Positions 36,553-46,182 are shown, counted from the first letter of the stretch. The stretch is 64,000 nt of DNA from JAEZJZ01 sp050949055 (GCA_050949055.1 JBMNFA010000002.1:62001-126000), one strand, 5' to 3'. Program-made: numbers and translations. The notes: generated from the letters alone by a model not told the origin.

Positions 36553-37314
36553 GTGACAACGAGGAGCTGGAAGTCTGCGCTGGCGGCGCGAGTACTGGTC
36601 TTGGGCACATTTCATTTTGCCAGCCCGGGCTTGGATCTGGTGAACGTGGCCACGCCGGATGTGCTGACAGCGGAGAAGCAGGCTGAGATCGCCGAGGTGC
36701 TGAACTGTTTGCTCGCTTTTGCACCCCACAAAGTGGTGGTGGAATCCCGGTTGAGCAACGCCCGGATGGTCGACGAGCAGTATCGACGCTTTCTCAGCGG
36801 GCAGGAATTGACGGATATCTCTCCGCGCAACGAGGTGGTGCAGCTGGGTTTCGCGATGGCCAAACGGCTTGGCCACGGCCAGGTATACCCCATTGACGTG
36901 CCTGGGCCGATGGAGTTCCAACCGGTTCTCGAGTACGCCGCCGTCCATCATCCCCAAGTGTACCAGCGCGTTTTACAGGACCTGCAGCAGATACAAAGCA
37001 CCCTGCAGCGGCTGCAGCAGGAGTGCACCCTTCGCGACGCGCTCAGGCAACTGAACGAGCCGGACGCAATCGACTGGGGCCACGACATGTATCTGAATGT
37101 CACTCAGATTGGAGCTGGCGACAATTACCTAGGAGCAAGGCTGATCGCCGGTTGGTACCAGCGAAACCTGTGCATCTTCAGCAACCTGCAGCATCTGCTG
37201 CAGGCGGGGGATCGGGTCTTGTTGATCTACGGCTCAGGACACGCCGCCATTCTGCGCCAGCTGATCGCCGGTTACCGGGATACCGAGCTGGTAGATGTCC
37301 GGGACTATCTGTGA
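36553..37314 (+). CDS. DUF5694 domain protein
   Basis: The 253-residue soluble protein begins with VLVLGTFHFASPGLDLVNV and contains KVVVESR, RNEVVQLGFAMAKRLG, VYPIDVPG and near the end LIYGSGHAAILRQLI. These segments match DUF5694, which has a TraB/ChaN-like fold with conserved GTFHF and GxGH motifs that could bind a metal. The activity is unknown. The GTG start has a GGAGGAG site, though at long spacing. A strong terminator follows. Confidence 0.8.
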   Translation: MTTRSWKSALAARVLVLGTFHFASPGLDLVNVATPDVLTAEKQAEIAEVLNCLLAFAPHKVVVESRLSNARMVDEQYRRFLSGQELTDISPRNEVVQLGFAMAKRLGHGQVYPIDVPGPMEFQPVLEYAAVHHPQVYQRVLQDLQQIQSTLQRLQQECTLRDALRQLNEPDAIDWGHDMYLNVTQIGAGDNYLGARLIAGWYQRNLCIFSNLQHLLQAGDRVLLIYGSGHAAILRQLIAGYRDTELVDVRDYL

Positions 37315-37393
37315 GTTGTCCCGACCGTTTGGCCGACCGCTGAGAGGGAAGGGAGTCGGCACCGCTCACAACTCCTGACAGGGCCTGTAAGAG

Positions 37394-37430
37394 CAAGAGC
37401 CTGGCAGTTGCCAGGCTCTTGTTGGTTTTC
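37394..37430 (+). terminator. Terminator after the DUF5694 gene
   Basis: Eleven-bp perfect stem (CAAGAGCCTGG / CCAGGCTCTTG), CAGTTG loop, then TTGGTTTTC. It separates convergent genes. Confidence 0.8.
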
Positions 37431-37457
37431 CGGTTGCTGTCCCGCAACGGGCTTGTA

Positions 37458-39122
37458 TTAATGCAACTCCACCTCTTTGCTGTAGATGCCGCCCTTCTGG
37501 GAGTCCAGCCGCAGTTTTATTCGGGTACCTGCCTCGGCACGGACCATGAAGTCCACCCGCTTTGCCGATTCCGCCGGCCCCCCATTTGCCTTCTGTCCGT
37601 TGAACCAGCCCTGCAGGTGACCAATCTCCACATCCGAACGCCCAATCAGCAGCTCCGTGCCCGGCGGCAACTCGATGGTCAGCTTGTCCGCGCGCATGGC
37701 CTTGATCTGCCTGCCCTTGTTACAGAGGTAAGTGGGCAGGAAACCATGGTTGGACGCCAGTACCGAGATGCGATAGACACCTTCCGCTTGTTTCTCCACT
37801 TTCGTATCCTCGATCACTGCCTGCGGTAAAGCCGCTGCGTGCTTGAGCAGGAAGCGACACATTTTGTAGCACTCCTGTTCCAGCAGCTTATGCGGTGGGT
37901 TCTGGCGGACGAATTTCGGATTCCAACCGCCCAGTTCCACCTCTCCCAATTGCGGATGATCGAACTTGCGCCAACGGAAGAAACCCTGTCCGGCCAGCTC
38001 GCGATCGTTCCACTGCAGCAGCTTGAACTCTCGCTCCTCTGCTTCTGCCGGGGTGGGCGGAGTGTTGCTCAGCCAATCGCGGGGCTTGGTGCCCGCGCGA
38101 CCGGCCATATCCCACAGTTCGGGCGTAAATCCCGGGATCCCCAGGTTCTCATAGGCCCAATCGACGATGGTGGCTGCAAAGACGCCGCTGGTGCTGGGTA
38201 CATCCGGATAGCCGGTGAGGTCGGTGCCGCGGCGGGCTAACGTGCGCAGCAGCTGCAGGTCCTCTTTGTCCATCTGGGATTCCGGATAGGTGTAAGGTGA
38301 GCGGAAGAAGATGCCGCCGGATGTGTGCAGCGCCTCCAATGCGCCGATGTTCTTATGCGCCAGGATGAAGTCCACCACATTCTTTACTTCAGGCTCGGAA
38401 GTCGGGTAGTCGCCGCCGCCCTTGATCCGGGTGTTCCACTGCGAGGGGTAGTTGCGGTTCAGATCCAACCCCCAGGGAGTGGGTCGAATGGACCAGGGCT
38501 CCCCCTGGTAGTCCTCAATCAGCCCTTCGGTGTACAAACGGTAAAAGGGACCCTGGCGATCATCCATCAACCTTGGCACCATGATCCGATCGTCCCTGCT
38601 GCTCACCTTCCACTCGCCCTTGTTGTCGTCGCGAACACGCATTTGCAGAATGTAGCCGTCCCCATCTATGTCCTCAGCATACAGCCCTGGCATCTCGCTG
38701 ACGTCTGGAAAAGGCCAGGGGCGCACTGAGCTGCGCAGCATATAAGGGGTGGTCAGGTAAAGCTCAGCACCGTCTGGATTTACCCGCGGTACAACGTAGA
38801 AAGTGCGATGATCCAATAACCAGGTTACTTCCTGATCGGTTCCGTAGTTCTTCAGCAGGTAATCGATGGTGTAGAGGGCGGTGATGGAACCGGTTACCTC
38901 TCCAGCATGGGTGTTTCCGTCAATGTAAATGGCTGGCTTGGCATGATCGGCACCGGTGGCTGAATTGGTCAGTGTCACATACCAAACATCTCGCCCCTGC
39001 CAACTCTTGCCGATGCTGCCCATCTGACAGAGCTGGGGATAGGCGGACGACAGCTGACGAAGGATATCGGTCAATTGGTCATACTTGTAGTAGGTGTCAT
39101 ACCGAATGGCTGGTCTAGACAA
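37458..39122 (-). CDS. M14 zinc carboxypeptidase, paralog 1
   Basis: A 554-residue metallocarboxypeptidase of the M14 family. Zinc ligands are His and Glu of GNTHAGEV (HxxE, near residue 92) and the His of LEALHTSGG (near 280); the catalytic Glu is likely in TPELWDMAG. The last 150 residues form a beta-rich accessory domain. There is no signal peptide, which is uncommon for M14, so action on intracellular peptides is probable. TTG at 39122 has GGAAGGAG eight bases upstream. It is similar along its whole length to the protein at 56990-58648, so the two are products of a duplication. Confidence 0.88.
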   Translation of the reverse strand: MSRPAIRYDTYYKYDQLTDILRQLSSAYPQLCQMGSIGKSWQGRDVWYVTLTNSATGADHAKPAIYIDGNTHAGEVTGSITALYTIDYLLKNYGTDQEVTWLLDHRTFYVVPRVNPDGAELYLTTPYMLRSSVRPWPFPDVSEMPGLYAEDIDGDGYILQMRVRDDNKGEWKVSSRDDRIMVPRLMDDRQGPFYRLYTEGLIEDYQGEPWSIRPTPWGLDLNRNYPSQWNTRIKGGGDYPTSEPEVKNVVDFILAHKNIGALEALHTSGGIFFRSPYTYPESQMDKEDLQLLRTLARRGTDLTGYPDVPSTSGVFAATIVDWAYENLGIPGFTPELWDMAGRAGTKPRDWLSNTPPTPAEAEEREFKLLQWNDRELAGQGFFRWRKFDHPQLGEVELGGWNPKFVRQNPPHKLLEQECYKMCRFLLKHAAALPQAVIEDTKVEKQAEGVYRISVLASNHGFLPTYLCNKGRQIKAMRADKLTIELPPGTELLIGRSDVEIGHLQGWFNGQKANGGPAESAKRVDFMVRAEAGTRIKLRLDSQKGGIYSKEVELH

Positions 39123-39409
39123 ATGATCAACTCCTTCCCTGTTTATAGTAATGTTCTGCACCCAGCGGTCGAACCCTTGTGGACTGTGGAGAATCCTGCG
39201 TACGAGATTCCTGTTCCCGTCGGATAAGCGATTTGGTTGCGTGTCTAGCGCGGACCGGCTCCCTCAAGGGTCCTTCACGGCACAGCAGGCCGTCTGTAGC
39301 CGACGTTTCGCCCGAGCCCGCCCAAGTGGACACGATTGGCAGGAAAGAAGCCTGCACTCGGGGAATATGTCTAGCGGAAGCTAAACAACGGAAGAGGGTG
39401 GTTTGGCAA
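39123..39409. other. Divergent intergenic region with short hairpins
   Basis: These 287 bases separate the M14 and PHP genes. They hold small stems (GGACC/GGGTCC near 39250-39271, ACGGC/GCCGT near 39276-39294, GCAGG/CCTGC near 39342-39358) but no terminator, consensus promoter or known RNA motif I can support. Long open frames here on both strands lack ribosome binding sites. Confidence 0.4.
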
Positions 39410-40210
39410 ATGCTCTGTGATTACCATGTGCATTTGGAGCGAGGTCCCTATACTCTCGAGTGGCTGCAGCAGTTCCTGCAGCAGGCAAAGAAAGTGGGTG
39501 TGGCTGAGCTGGGCGTAGTGGAGCATCTATATCGCTTCCGCGAGGCCCGCCAGCTGTTCCTCAATCCTTGGGTGGAGGAGCGGCAGACCCAATACATCGG
39601 TGACTACCTGGATCTAATGCAGAAAGCCAAGAAGCAGCGGTGGCCGGTGCGGGTGGGATTGGAGGTCGATTATGTCCCGGGAAAGGAAGAGGAGCTACGG
39701 GCCTTCCTGAGAAAACTGCCGCTGGATTTCGTAATCGGGGCTGTGCACTGGTTGGGCGACTGGGGTTTTGATACTGACCCCGCCACTTGGGAAGGCAAAG
39801 ATGTACTAGCGGTGTACGAAGATTACTATGACGCGCTATCTCGAGCGGCACGCAGCGATCTATTCGATATTATCGGTCATCCAGGCAACATCGGCTACTT
39901 TGGCCACTTGCCAGATGTCAAAGAGCTGGGGCGGCTGGAGGACGGGTTTGTGGCCAGCTTGAGGAACAAACGGGTGGTAGTTGAAATCAATACCGGCGGG
40001 TTGTTGCGTCCGGCCCATGCGCTGTGGCCGCGCTTGGCCATGCTGCGCAAGCTGCGCACCGCCCAGCGGGACATAGTTCTAGGGTCCGATGCCCATTTGC
40101 CGGAGCACGTCGGTCACGCGTTCCACGAGGTGTTGCGTCTGCTCAAGCAGTCGGGGTTTATCTGCACCACTAGGTTTCTTAAGCGGAAGACAGCTTTCCC
40201 AGCATTGTAG
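39410..40210 (+). CDS. PHP domain phosphatase (histidinol-phosphatase-like)
   Basis: The 266-residue protein has the PHP metal-binding motifs: DYHVHLERG at the N-terminus, the Glu in LEVDYVPGKEEEL, GAVHWLG, DIIGHPGNI and the C-terminal GSDAHLPEHVG. It resembles HisJ/HisK histidinol-phosphate phosphatases, though similar PHP proteins act on other phosphoesters. The ATG at 39410 has GAGGGTGG eight bases upstream. It is not in a his operon; the downstream gene is a MalY-like lyase, 130 bp away. Confidence 0.82.
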   Translation: MLCDYHVHLERGPYTLEWLQQFLQQAKKVGVAELGVVEHLYRFREARQLFLNPWVEERQTQYIGDYLDLMQKAKKQRWPVRVGLEVDYVPGKEEELRAFLRKLPLDFVIGAVHWLGDWGFDTDPATWEGKDVLAVYEDYYDALSRAARSDLFDIIGHPGNIGYFGHLPDVKELGRLEDGFVASLRNKRVVVEINTGGLLRPAHALWPRLAMLRKLRTAQRDIVLGSDAHLPEHVGHAFHEVLRLLKQSGFICTTRFLKRKTAFPAL

Positions 40211-40342
40211 GCTGGGTGCCAGTCCCTTCGGAGATTCGCTTGGCAGCACCCTTGTTGGCCTGCAACCAATGCAGACAGCGAGGAATGCTCTGGGCTTATG
40301 ATACAATTATACTAGACCAAGGCAGTGTGAGGAGGCAATGAT

Positions 40343-41548
40343 TTGAAGTACGATTTCGATCAACTGATTGAGAGGAAAGGCACCAACAGTTCCAAACACG
40401 AGAACAACCTACTCATGTTCGGCACGGATGATGTGCTGGATATGTGGGTGGCAGACATGGACTTTCCGTCACCACAGCCGGTGGTTGAAGCCTTGCAGAG
40501 AAGAGCAGCGCACCCGGTATACGGTTACACCTTCCCATCCAGCTCCCTCTATGACGTGATTGTGGAGCGCATGGATCGCCAGTACGGCTGGAAGATAAAG
40601 AAGGAATGGATCGTGTTCAGCGCTGGGGTGGTCAACGGACTGTACTCTTGCTTGCAGGCATTCACTCATCCTGGCGATGAGGTGATTGTGCAGCCTCCAG
40701 TCTACTATCCATTCTATGCCGCCACCAAGAACACAGGCTGTCAAGTGGTGTACAACCCACTGAAGCTGGAGAATGGTCGCTACACTATGGATTTCGCTGG
40801 CCTGAAAAAGCTGTTCGTGGGCCAGACAAGCTTCCCGGTGCGGTCACCGCGGATCAAAGCCCTGATACTTTGTAGCCCTCACAATCCGGTAGGCAGAGCA
40901 TGGACCAAAGAGGAACTGAGCCAATTGGCCGAAATTTGCCTGGAGAACGATTGCATAATCATCTCCGATGAGATTCATTGCGATCTGCTGACGGAAGGCG
41001 TTACCCACGTCCCCACAGCCAAGCTGTCGCCAGAGATAGAACAGCAGACCATCACATTGATGTCTGCCAGCAAGACCTACAATATTGCCGGACTATCTAC
41101 GTCGTTCTTGATCATCCCGAACGCCAAGATGCGTAAGCGGTTTATCGAGTTGCGCGCCGGCCGTAACAGCGGCAACATCTTCGGATTGCTCGCAACCGAG
41201 GCCGCACTGCGCGATGACGATGACTACCTGGCCCAGCTGAATAGCTACCTGGATGGTAACCGCAAACTGTTCTACGAGTATATTCGTGCCCGCATCCCCA
41301 GGTTGAAAGTGATAGAAGCGGAGGGTACGTACCTGGCTTGGGTAGATATGCGTGGTTTGGGGATGGATCCATTGGAGCTGCAGAGCTTCATGCGCCGGAA
41401 AGCCCGTCTGGCCCTAGACGATGGCTACGCCTTCGGCCCTGGCGGAGAAGGCTTTCAGCGCTTCAACTTAGCCTGCCCACGCAGCATTGTTGAAGAGGCG
41501 CTGCGCCGGCTGGAGTTAGCAGTCAACTCGTTGAGCACACCTGAGTAG
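40343..41548 (+). CDS. MalY/PatB-type PLP C-S lyase
   Basis: A 401-residue fold-type I aminotransferase. PLP lysine in SASKTYNIAGL, the substrate Asn in SPHNPVGR, Asp in IISDEIHCDL, and MWVADMDFPSP at the N-terminus mark it as PatB/MalY rather than a general aminotransferase. Such enzymes cleave cystathionine or other C-S beta-bonds, releasing homocysteine, pyruvate and ammonia, and MalY also has regulatory roles in E. coli. The TTG start has GGAGG seven bases upstream. A terminator with a long stem follows at 41568-41604. Confidence 0.88.
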   Translation: MKYDFDQLIERKGTNSSKHENNLLMFGTDDVLDMWVADMDFPSPQPVVEALQRRAAHPVYGYTFPSSSLYDVIVERMDRQYGWKIKKEWIVFSAGVVNGLYSCLQAFTHPGDEVIVQPPVYYPFYAATKNTGCQVVYNPLKLENGRYTMDFAGLKKLFVGQTSFPVRSPRIKALILCSPHNPVGRAWTKEELSQLAEICLENDCIIISDEIHCDLLTEGVTHVPTAKLSPEIEQQTITLMSASKTYNIAGLSTSFLIIPNAKMRKRFIELRAGRNSGNIFGLLATEAALRDDDDYLAQLNSYLDGNRKLFYEYIRARIPRLKVIEAEGTYLAWVDMRGLGMDPLELQSFMRRKARLALDDGYAFGPGGEGFQRFNLACPRSIVEEALRRLELAVNSLSTPE

Positions 41549-41560
41549 ACTGCTGCCCGT

Positions 41561-41586
41561 GGACAGCAAGAACCGTCCCCATGTCC
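41561..41586 (+). repeat. 26-bp dispersed repeat, copy 2
   Basis: GGACAGCAAGAACCGTCCCC followed by ATGTCC; related to 18063-18088 and 51074-51098. Its middle forms the left arm of the terminator below. Confidence 0.65.
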
Positions 41587-41604
41587 GAGTGGGGGCGGTT
41601 CTTT
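41568..41604. terminator. Terminator between the MalY-like and 2-hydroxyacid dehydrogenase genes
   Basis: Fourteen-bp stem (41568-41581 with 41590-41603, one T-G pair) with an eight-base loop and a short T run, between two convergent stop codons. Confidence 0.75.
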
Positions 41605-41613
41605 GGATCTGGT

Positions 41614-42579
41614 CTAGTTGCTGATCAATCGCTCGCTTTCCGCGCTGACGAAGTTCAGGCCGGGAACCGGACACCGGGGGGCGAGCCCCTCCAGAACACG
41701 CCAGACATCCTCCACCACCATCTGGCAAACAGCGTCTTGGGCTTCAAGGGTCCAACCGCCCAGATGGGGAGTGAGAATGACGTTGTCCAGAGCGGCGAAT
41801 GGGTCTTCTTTCCCCGGCGGCTCTTGACTGCGCACGTCCAGAGCTGCGCCACCGATTCTGCCCTCTTTCAGAACTTGATAGAGTGCCGCTTCGTCCACCA
41901 CCGCGCCTCGTGCCGTGTTCAGTATGTAGGCGTGCGGTTGTAGTAGAGCTAGCTCTCGGGCACCGATCAACTTTTCGGTCTGTGGGGTAAGCGGCACATT
42001 CAATGAGATGAAGTCGGAAGAGGCCAACAGCTCTTCCAGGGTCAGCGCTGGGAACCCATGGTGATTGCTTCTGGTGTGTACGTTCACTCGGCAGCCTAGG
42101 GCTTGGCAGAGTTCGGCCAACCGTCTGCCTACTGCCCCCAGGCCCACAATACCCACCACTTTGCCCTGCAATTCTCGTCCGGCAATGCTCTCGCGGGCCC
42201 AAATTCCCTGACGGGCGGACCTGTCGGCCAGCAGCAGTTTTCGCAAGTGGGCCAGCATGAACAGCACGGAGAGTTCTGCCACGGCGTTGGCGTTGGCACC
42301 GGGTGCGTACACAGCGGTGATGGAGCGAGTGGCTAGGGCAGCCAGCTCCAAATTGTCCAGACCCACCCCCAATCGGCCAACTACTTGTAGCTTAGGGGCA
42401 TGCTGAAGTAACTCTTCGCTGACTTTGGTTTTGTTGCGGACAATCAAGCCGCTGGCGTTGCCGAGAAAGGCCTGAATCAGCTTTGGGTTCTGCGCTAGTT
42501 CCGGGTCATAATGGCAGGTCGCCCGTTGTTCCAGCCAATGGAGGGATTGTGGTTCCAGGTGTTCGGTGATCAGGATCAA
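41614..42579 (-). CDS. D-2-hydroxyacid dehydrogenase (SerA-like, short form)
   Basis: The 321-residue NAD-dependent enzyme has the Rossmann motif GIVGLGAVGRRLAE (about residue 145), catalytic Arg in NTARGAVVDE, Glu in SQEPPGKED and His in LTPHLGGWT. VVGRLGVGLDNLELAAL resembles phosphoglycerate dehydrogenases, but the C-terminal ACT/ASB domains of SerA are absent, so another D-2-hydroxyacid or glyoxylate-type substrate is possible. The TTG start has GGAGG ten bases upstream with AAAGGA nearer. It is monocistronic. Confidence 0.85.
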   Translation of the reverse strand: MILITEHLEPQSLHWLEQRATCHYDPELAQNPKLIQAFLGNASGLIVRNKTKVSEELLQHAPKLQVVGRLGVGLDNLELAALATRSITAVYAPGANANAVAELSVLFMLAHLRKLLLADRSARQGIWARESIAGRELQGKVVGIVGLGAVGRRLAELCQALGCRVNVHTRSNHHGFPALTLEELLASSDFISLNVPLTPQTEKLIGARELALLQPHAYILNTARGAVVDEAALYQVLKEGRIGGAALDVRSQEPPGKEDPFAALDNVILTPHLGGWTLEAQDAVCQMVVEDVWRVLEGLAPRCPVPGLNFVSAESERLISN

Positions 42580-42727
42580 TTCCTTTCCACCTCCTTTCTA
42601 CAGTACCCAAGGTCACTGATTCAGCATATGCTGGCAGCCTACAGGCGTGCGTGACCGCAGTTCTTGCGGCTACGGTGCAAACTGTGGTAATTTATTGACA
42701 AGGCTTTCGGCTGAAGGAGGAATTGTC

Positions 42728-43954
42728 TTGCCCAGTGTATTCGACACTTTGAAAGAACGTGGGTTCATTCAACAGCTGACCCACGAGCAACCGCTAATCG
42801 ACCTGCTAGAGAAAGAACAGGTTACAGTCTATGTTGGATATGACCCGACCGCGGACAGTCTGCATGTGGGGCACATGGTAACCATCATGGCCCTTGCCCA
42901 TATGCAGCGCCATGGACATCGACCAATAGCTCTGGTGGGCGGCGGCACTGCTTTGGTGGGTGACCCTAGCGGCAAGACCGAGATGCGCCAGATGCTGACC
43001 ATGGAGCAGATCGACCACAATCTGGTGGGTATCAAGTCTCAGTTATCGCGTTTCCTGGATTTCGAGGGCGGTAAAGCGTTGGTGCTGAACAACGCTGACT
43101 GGATCAAGCCATTGAACTACGCCGAATTCCTGCGGGAGATTGGGGTGCACTTCTCTGTCAACCGCATGCTGACGGCGGAGTGTTTCAAAAGCAGGATGGA
43201 GAAAGGGCTATCATTCATCGAGTTTAACTACATGCTGCTGCAGGCCTACGACTACCTCGTCCTCAATCGGCGCTACGGGTGCCGACTGCAGATGGGGGGA
43301 GATGACCAGTGGTCCAACATCTTGGCCGGTGCAGACTTGATACGCCGTTTGGAACGGCAGGAAGTCTACGGCTTGACTATACCGTTGATCACCACGGCCA
43401 GCGGGAAGAAGATGGGCAAGACTGAAGCCGGCTCTGTATGGTTGGACGCTGAGCGCACCTCACCCTACGACTTCTATCAATATTGGCGCAACGTAGAGGA
43501 TGACGACGTGGGGCGTTTCTTGGCCATGTTCACGTTCCTACCCATGACCGAGGTCCAGGAGCTGTCGCGCCTGCAGGGGGCGGATATCAACCGCGCCAAA
43601 CAGGTGTTGGCGTTTGAAGTGACCAAGATAGTCCACGGGGAATCCGAAGCCATCAAGGCTGAATCTGCTGCTAACGCCCTCTTTGGCGGCGGAGGCGCTT
43701 TGACCGGCGCACCGTCTTCCGAGATCACGCGCCAGCAGTTGCGGCAAGGAGTGAATATTCTTGATCTCCTGGCCAGCACAGACCTGTTTGTATCGAAGAG
43801 TGATGCCCGCCGGAATGTGCAGCAGGGTGGGGTATATCTGAACGGCGAGCGGGTGGACGACATCGATTTGTTGGTGAATGAAGACCATGTGCGGCAGGGA
43901 CAGCTGGAATTGCGCAAGGGGAAGAAACATTACCACTTGGTCAAGGTGATCTAA
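42728..43954 (+). CDS. tyrS: Tyrosyl-tRNA synthetase
   Basis: A 408-residue class I synthetase. The HIGH-like motif is in DPTADSLHVGHMV, the KMSKS loop is KKMGKTEAG, tyrosine-binding GGDDQWSNI is present, and a C-terminal S4 domain (residues 345-408) binds tRNA-Tyr. The HVGH and KMGKT forms place it with TyrZ-type enzymes rather than the KFGKT form. TTG at 42728 has AGGAGG seven bases upstream; the earlier in-frame start adds 27 residues not found in the family. No T-box is seen upstream. A small membrane protein and gltX follow. Confidence 0.95.
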   Translation: MPSVFDTLKERGFIQQLTHEQPLIDLLEKEQVTVYVGYDPTADSLHVGHMVTIMALAHMQRHGHRPIALVGGGTALVGDPSGKTEMRQMLTMEQIDHNLVGIKSQLSRFLDFEGGKALVLNNADWIKPLNYAEFLREIGVHFSVNRMLTAECFKSRMEKGLSFIEFNYMLLQAYDYLVLNRRYGCRLQMGGDDQWSNILAGADLIRRLERQEVYGLTIPLITTASGKKMGKTEAGSVWLDAERTSPYDFYQYWRNVEDDDVGRFLAMFTFLPMTEVQELSRLQGADINRAKQVLAFEVTKIVHGESEAIKAESAANALFGGGGALTGAPSSEITRQQLRQGVNILDLLASTDLFVSKSDARRNVQQGGVYLNGERVDDIDLLVNEDHVRQGQLELRKGKKHYHLVKVI

Positions 43955-43974
43955 TGGCCGGGAGGCGAGCAACA

Positions 43975-44322
43975 ATGCGGCCGTGGCTGCTGGCATTGGT
44001 CATTCATCTGACGGTGTCCGGCGCAGCCCGCTGGTTACAGGGTGCGGCTGGTAGCCCCCGGGAGTACTTCCGGTCTATCTCCATCAGCATGTTGGCGGTT
44101 TTGCTGATGGCGGTGGTGATCGCTGTCTGGCAGGAACGAACACTCTTGGCAGGGTCGTTTGTGGTGATCAGCAGTTCGTTGGTCGCTCTGCTGTTCTATC
44201 AGAAAGAACTACTGCAACAGCTGTCGCTCGCTCTAGGGATCGTTTTCACTGTGGCTGTGGTATCCTGGCTACTGGCGGCATTGGGTAACCACCTGCAGCG
44301 CCGCATGCGGGCCATGGAGTAA
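43975..44322 (+). CDS. Small membrane protein between tyrS and gltX
   Basis: A 115-residue protein with three or four hydrophobic segments (about residues 5-22, 36-55, 60-82 and 86-105) and a basic C-terminus; family not recognised. The ATG at 43975 has GGAGG nine bases upstream; an alternative ATG overlaps the tyrS stop (TAATG at 43952). It probably forms an operon with tyrS and gltX. Confidence 0.65.
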   Translation: MRPWLLALVIHLTVSGAARWLQGAAGSPREYFRSISISMLAVLLMAVVIAVWQERTLLAGSFVVISSSLVALLFYQKELLQQLSLALGIVFTVAVVSWLLAALGNHLQRRMRAME

Positions 44323-44353
44323 GTTATGGGAATTGAAGGAGGCGTGCTTCGAG

Positions 44354-45817
44354 ATGGAACTGAAGCAACCGGTGCGGGTGAGGATGGCACCTAGTCCCAC
44401 GGGCGATGCCCATGTGGGTCATGCACGCACCACTTTGTACAACTACTTGCTTGCCAAGCAGCATAATGGCACCTTTATTCTGCGCATCGATGACACAGAC
44501 ACCAAGCGCAACACCTTAGAATCGGAGGAGGGTGTGCAGAGGGGATTGCGCTGGCTGGGTCTGGACTGGGATGAGGGCCCAGACAAGGGAGGACCGCATG
44601 TGCCCTATCGGCAGAGCGAGCGTCTGGAGATCTATCATCGCTACGCCAAGCAGCTGCTGGAAGGTGGTAAAGCATACGAGTGTTTCTGCACGCCACAGGA
44701 ACTGGAAGAGCAGCGCCAAGCCCAACAAGCGGCAAAGCAGGATATCAAATACGATGGCCGCTGCCGACACCTGTCCCCAGAGGATCGGGAACGCTTGCGA
44801 GCTGAAGGGCGCAAGCCCACCGTGCGCCTGGTTGCCCCAGACGAAAAGGTTGGCTTTCACGATCTGGTACGTGGTTGGATTGAAGCCGACGGTTCTCTGA
44901 TGGGAGATCCGATCATCATCAAGTCAAACGGCATACCGGTATACAATTTTGCCACTGTAGTGGATGATCATCTGATGGAGATCAGTGTGGTTACCCGGGC
45001 TGCCGAACACATCGCTAACACGTTCCCACAGATCTTCATTTATCAGGCGCTCGGGTGGGAGTTGCCACAGTTTGCCCACTTCAGCGTCATGCTCAACGAA
45101 GACCACAGCAAGATGAGCAAGCGCAAAGGGGCAACCTTCATCGGCCAGTATGCAGAGATGGGTTATTTGCCGGAAGCGATGATCAACTTCCTGGCCTTCC
45201 TGGGCTGGAGTCCCGCGCTGGAGGGTGAAGAAGACGAGATTATGACCATGGACGACCTGCTGCAGCGGTTCAGCCTGGAGCGTTGCACCGTCTCCAACGC
45301 AGTGTTCGACATTAAGAAGTTGGACTGGATTAACGCCAAGTGGATTCGTCGCCTAGAGGCCGCAGACTTGGCAGCACGTTTAGTGCCTTTCTTGCGCCAG
45401 GCTGGATTCGTTGGTGAACAGGTGGATATGGATTATCTGGTGCGGCTGATGCCGCTGGTGCAGGAACGGCTGCCCAGGCTGGATGCTATCGCTAATTTCC
45501 CATATTTCTTTCATGAGCCGGACGTTCCGCTGGCAGAGATCAAGAAGACCCTGAAGGGCAAAGATGGGGTCGCCGGGCTTAGCTCCCTGGTGACTGTGCT
45601 GACTGACTTGAACTTTGTGGAAGCGGAGTTGGAGCAGGCGGCGAGGGACTTGCAGCAGCAGTTGGGCTGGAGCACGAAGGAGCTGTTTATGACTGTTCGT
45701 TTGGCTATCTCAGGCGGCAAGGTTTCGCCACCTTTGTTCAGTAGTATGGAAGTGTTGGGTAAGGAGCGCACGTTGCAGCGTCTGCAGCGGGCGATCAGCG
45801 CTCTGGCGGCTGAATAG
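44354..45817 (+). CDS. gltX: Glutamyl-tRNA synthetase
   Basis: A 487-residue class I synthetase. SPTGDAHVGHART is the HIGH region, HSKMSKRKGAT the KMSKS loop, and CFC...C a partial zinc-binding segment near residue 105. A helical anticodon-binding domain occupies the C-terminal third (from about 325). Discriminating or non-discriminating specificity cannot be told from motifs. The start MELKQPVRV is chosen by family alignment; GGAGG lies 11 bases upstream. An AAGGAGCTGCTC hairpin follows the gene. Confidence 0.95.
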   Translation: MELKQPVRVRMAPSPTGDAHVGHARTTLYNYLLAKQHNGTFILRIDDTDTKRNTLESEEGVQRGLRWLGLDWDEGPDKGGPHVPYRQSERLEIYHRYAKQLLEGGKAYECFCTPQELEEQRQAQQAAKQDIKYDGRCRHLSPEDRERLRAEGRKPTVRLVAPDEKVGFHDLVRGWIEADGSLMGDPIIIKSNGIPVYNFATVVDDHLMEISVVTRAAEHIANTFPQIFIYQALGWELPQFAHFSVMLNEDHSKMSKRKGATFIGQYAEMGYLPEAMINFLAFLGWSPALEGEEDEIMTMDDLLQRFSLERCTVSNAVFDIKKLDWINAKWIRRLEAADLAARLVPFLRQAGFVGEQVDMDYLVRLMPLVQERLPRLDAIANFPYFFHEPDVPLAEIKKTLKGKDGVAGLSSLVTVLTDLNFVEAELEQAARDLQQQLGWSTKELFMTVRLAISGGKVSPPLFSSMEVLGKERTLQRLQRAISALAAE

Positions 45818-45835
45818 GCTAGTCCACGATCAAGC

Positions 45836-45868
45836 AAGGAGCTGCTCGCGCAATGTGAGCAGCTCCTT
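45836..45868. terminator. Hairpin downstream of gltX
   Basis: Perfect 12-bp stem (AAGGAGCTGCTC / GAGCAGCTCCTT) with a nine-base loop, no T tract. The remaining 270 bases up to the BMP promoter hold nothing recognisable. Confidence 0.55.
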
Positions 45869-46114
45869 ATCTGTAGAAAGACCAGTGAAGTGCCAGGTGG
45901 AAGTCAGACTGTACCCACATTAGCGGTTTGACCGATTAGTCACCCTACTTCTCAACCATGGCAGGACAGCGAGGGCGATGCCAGGCGGAGGGGGATCCAC
46001 CCGTCTCCCAGAGGCTCTGCAATTGCATTCTATAGGGGCTTATTGTGAGTTTAGCTGTGTACTCCGGATTATTGTATATTCTGTATATTCACACTATCGA
46101 GGGCTCGATCTCTA

Positions 46115-46143
46115 TTGAAAACTGTAAAGCTATGATGTATATT
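46115..46143 (+). promoter_or_regulatory. Promoter of the nucleoside-uptake cluster
   Basis: TTGAAA (46115-46120), 17 bp, TATATT (46138-46143), giving a leader of about 33 nt before the TTG start at 46183. A TGTATATTCTGTATATTCACA-like repeat just upstream (about 46073-46094) could be an operator. Confidence 0.65.
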
Positions 46144-46182
46144 ACTGGTGGGTCACATGGTACTAAAAGAGGAGGGTATACT

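Noticed and set aside
39179..39409. Upstream extension of the PHP protein
   Set aside because: Low-complexity, no ribosome binding site at the far start, and the family begins with the DYHVH motif just after the ATG at 39410.
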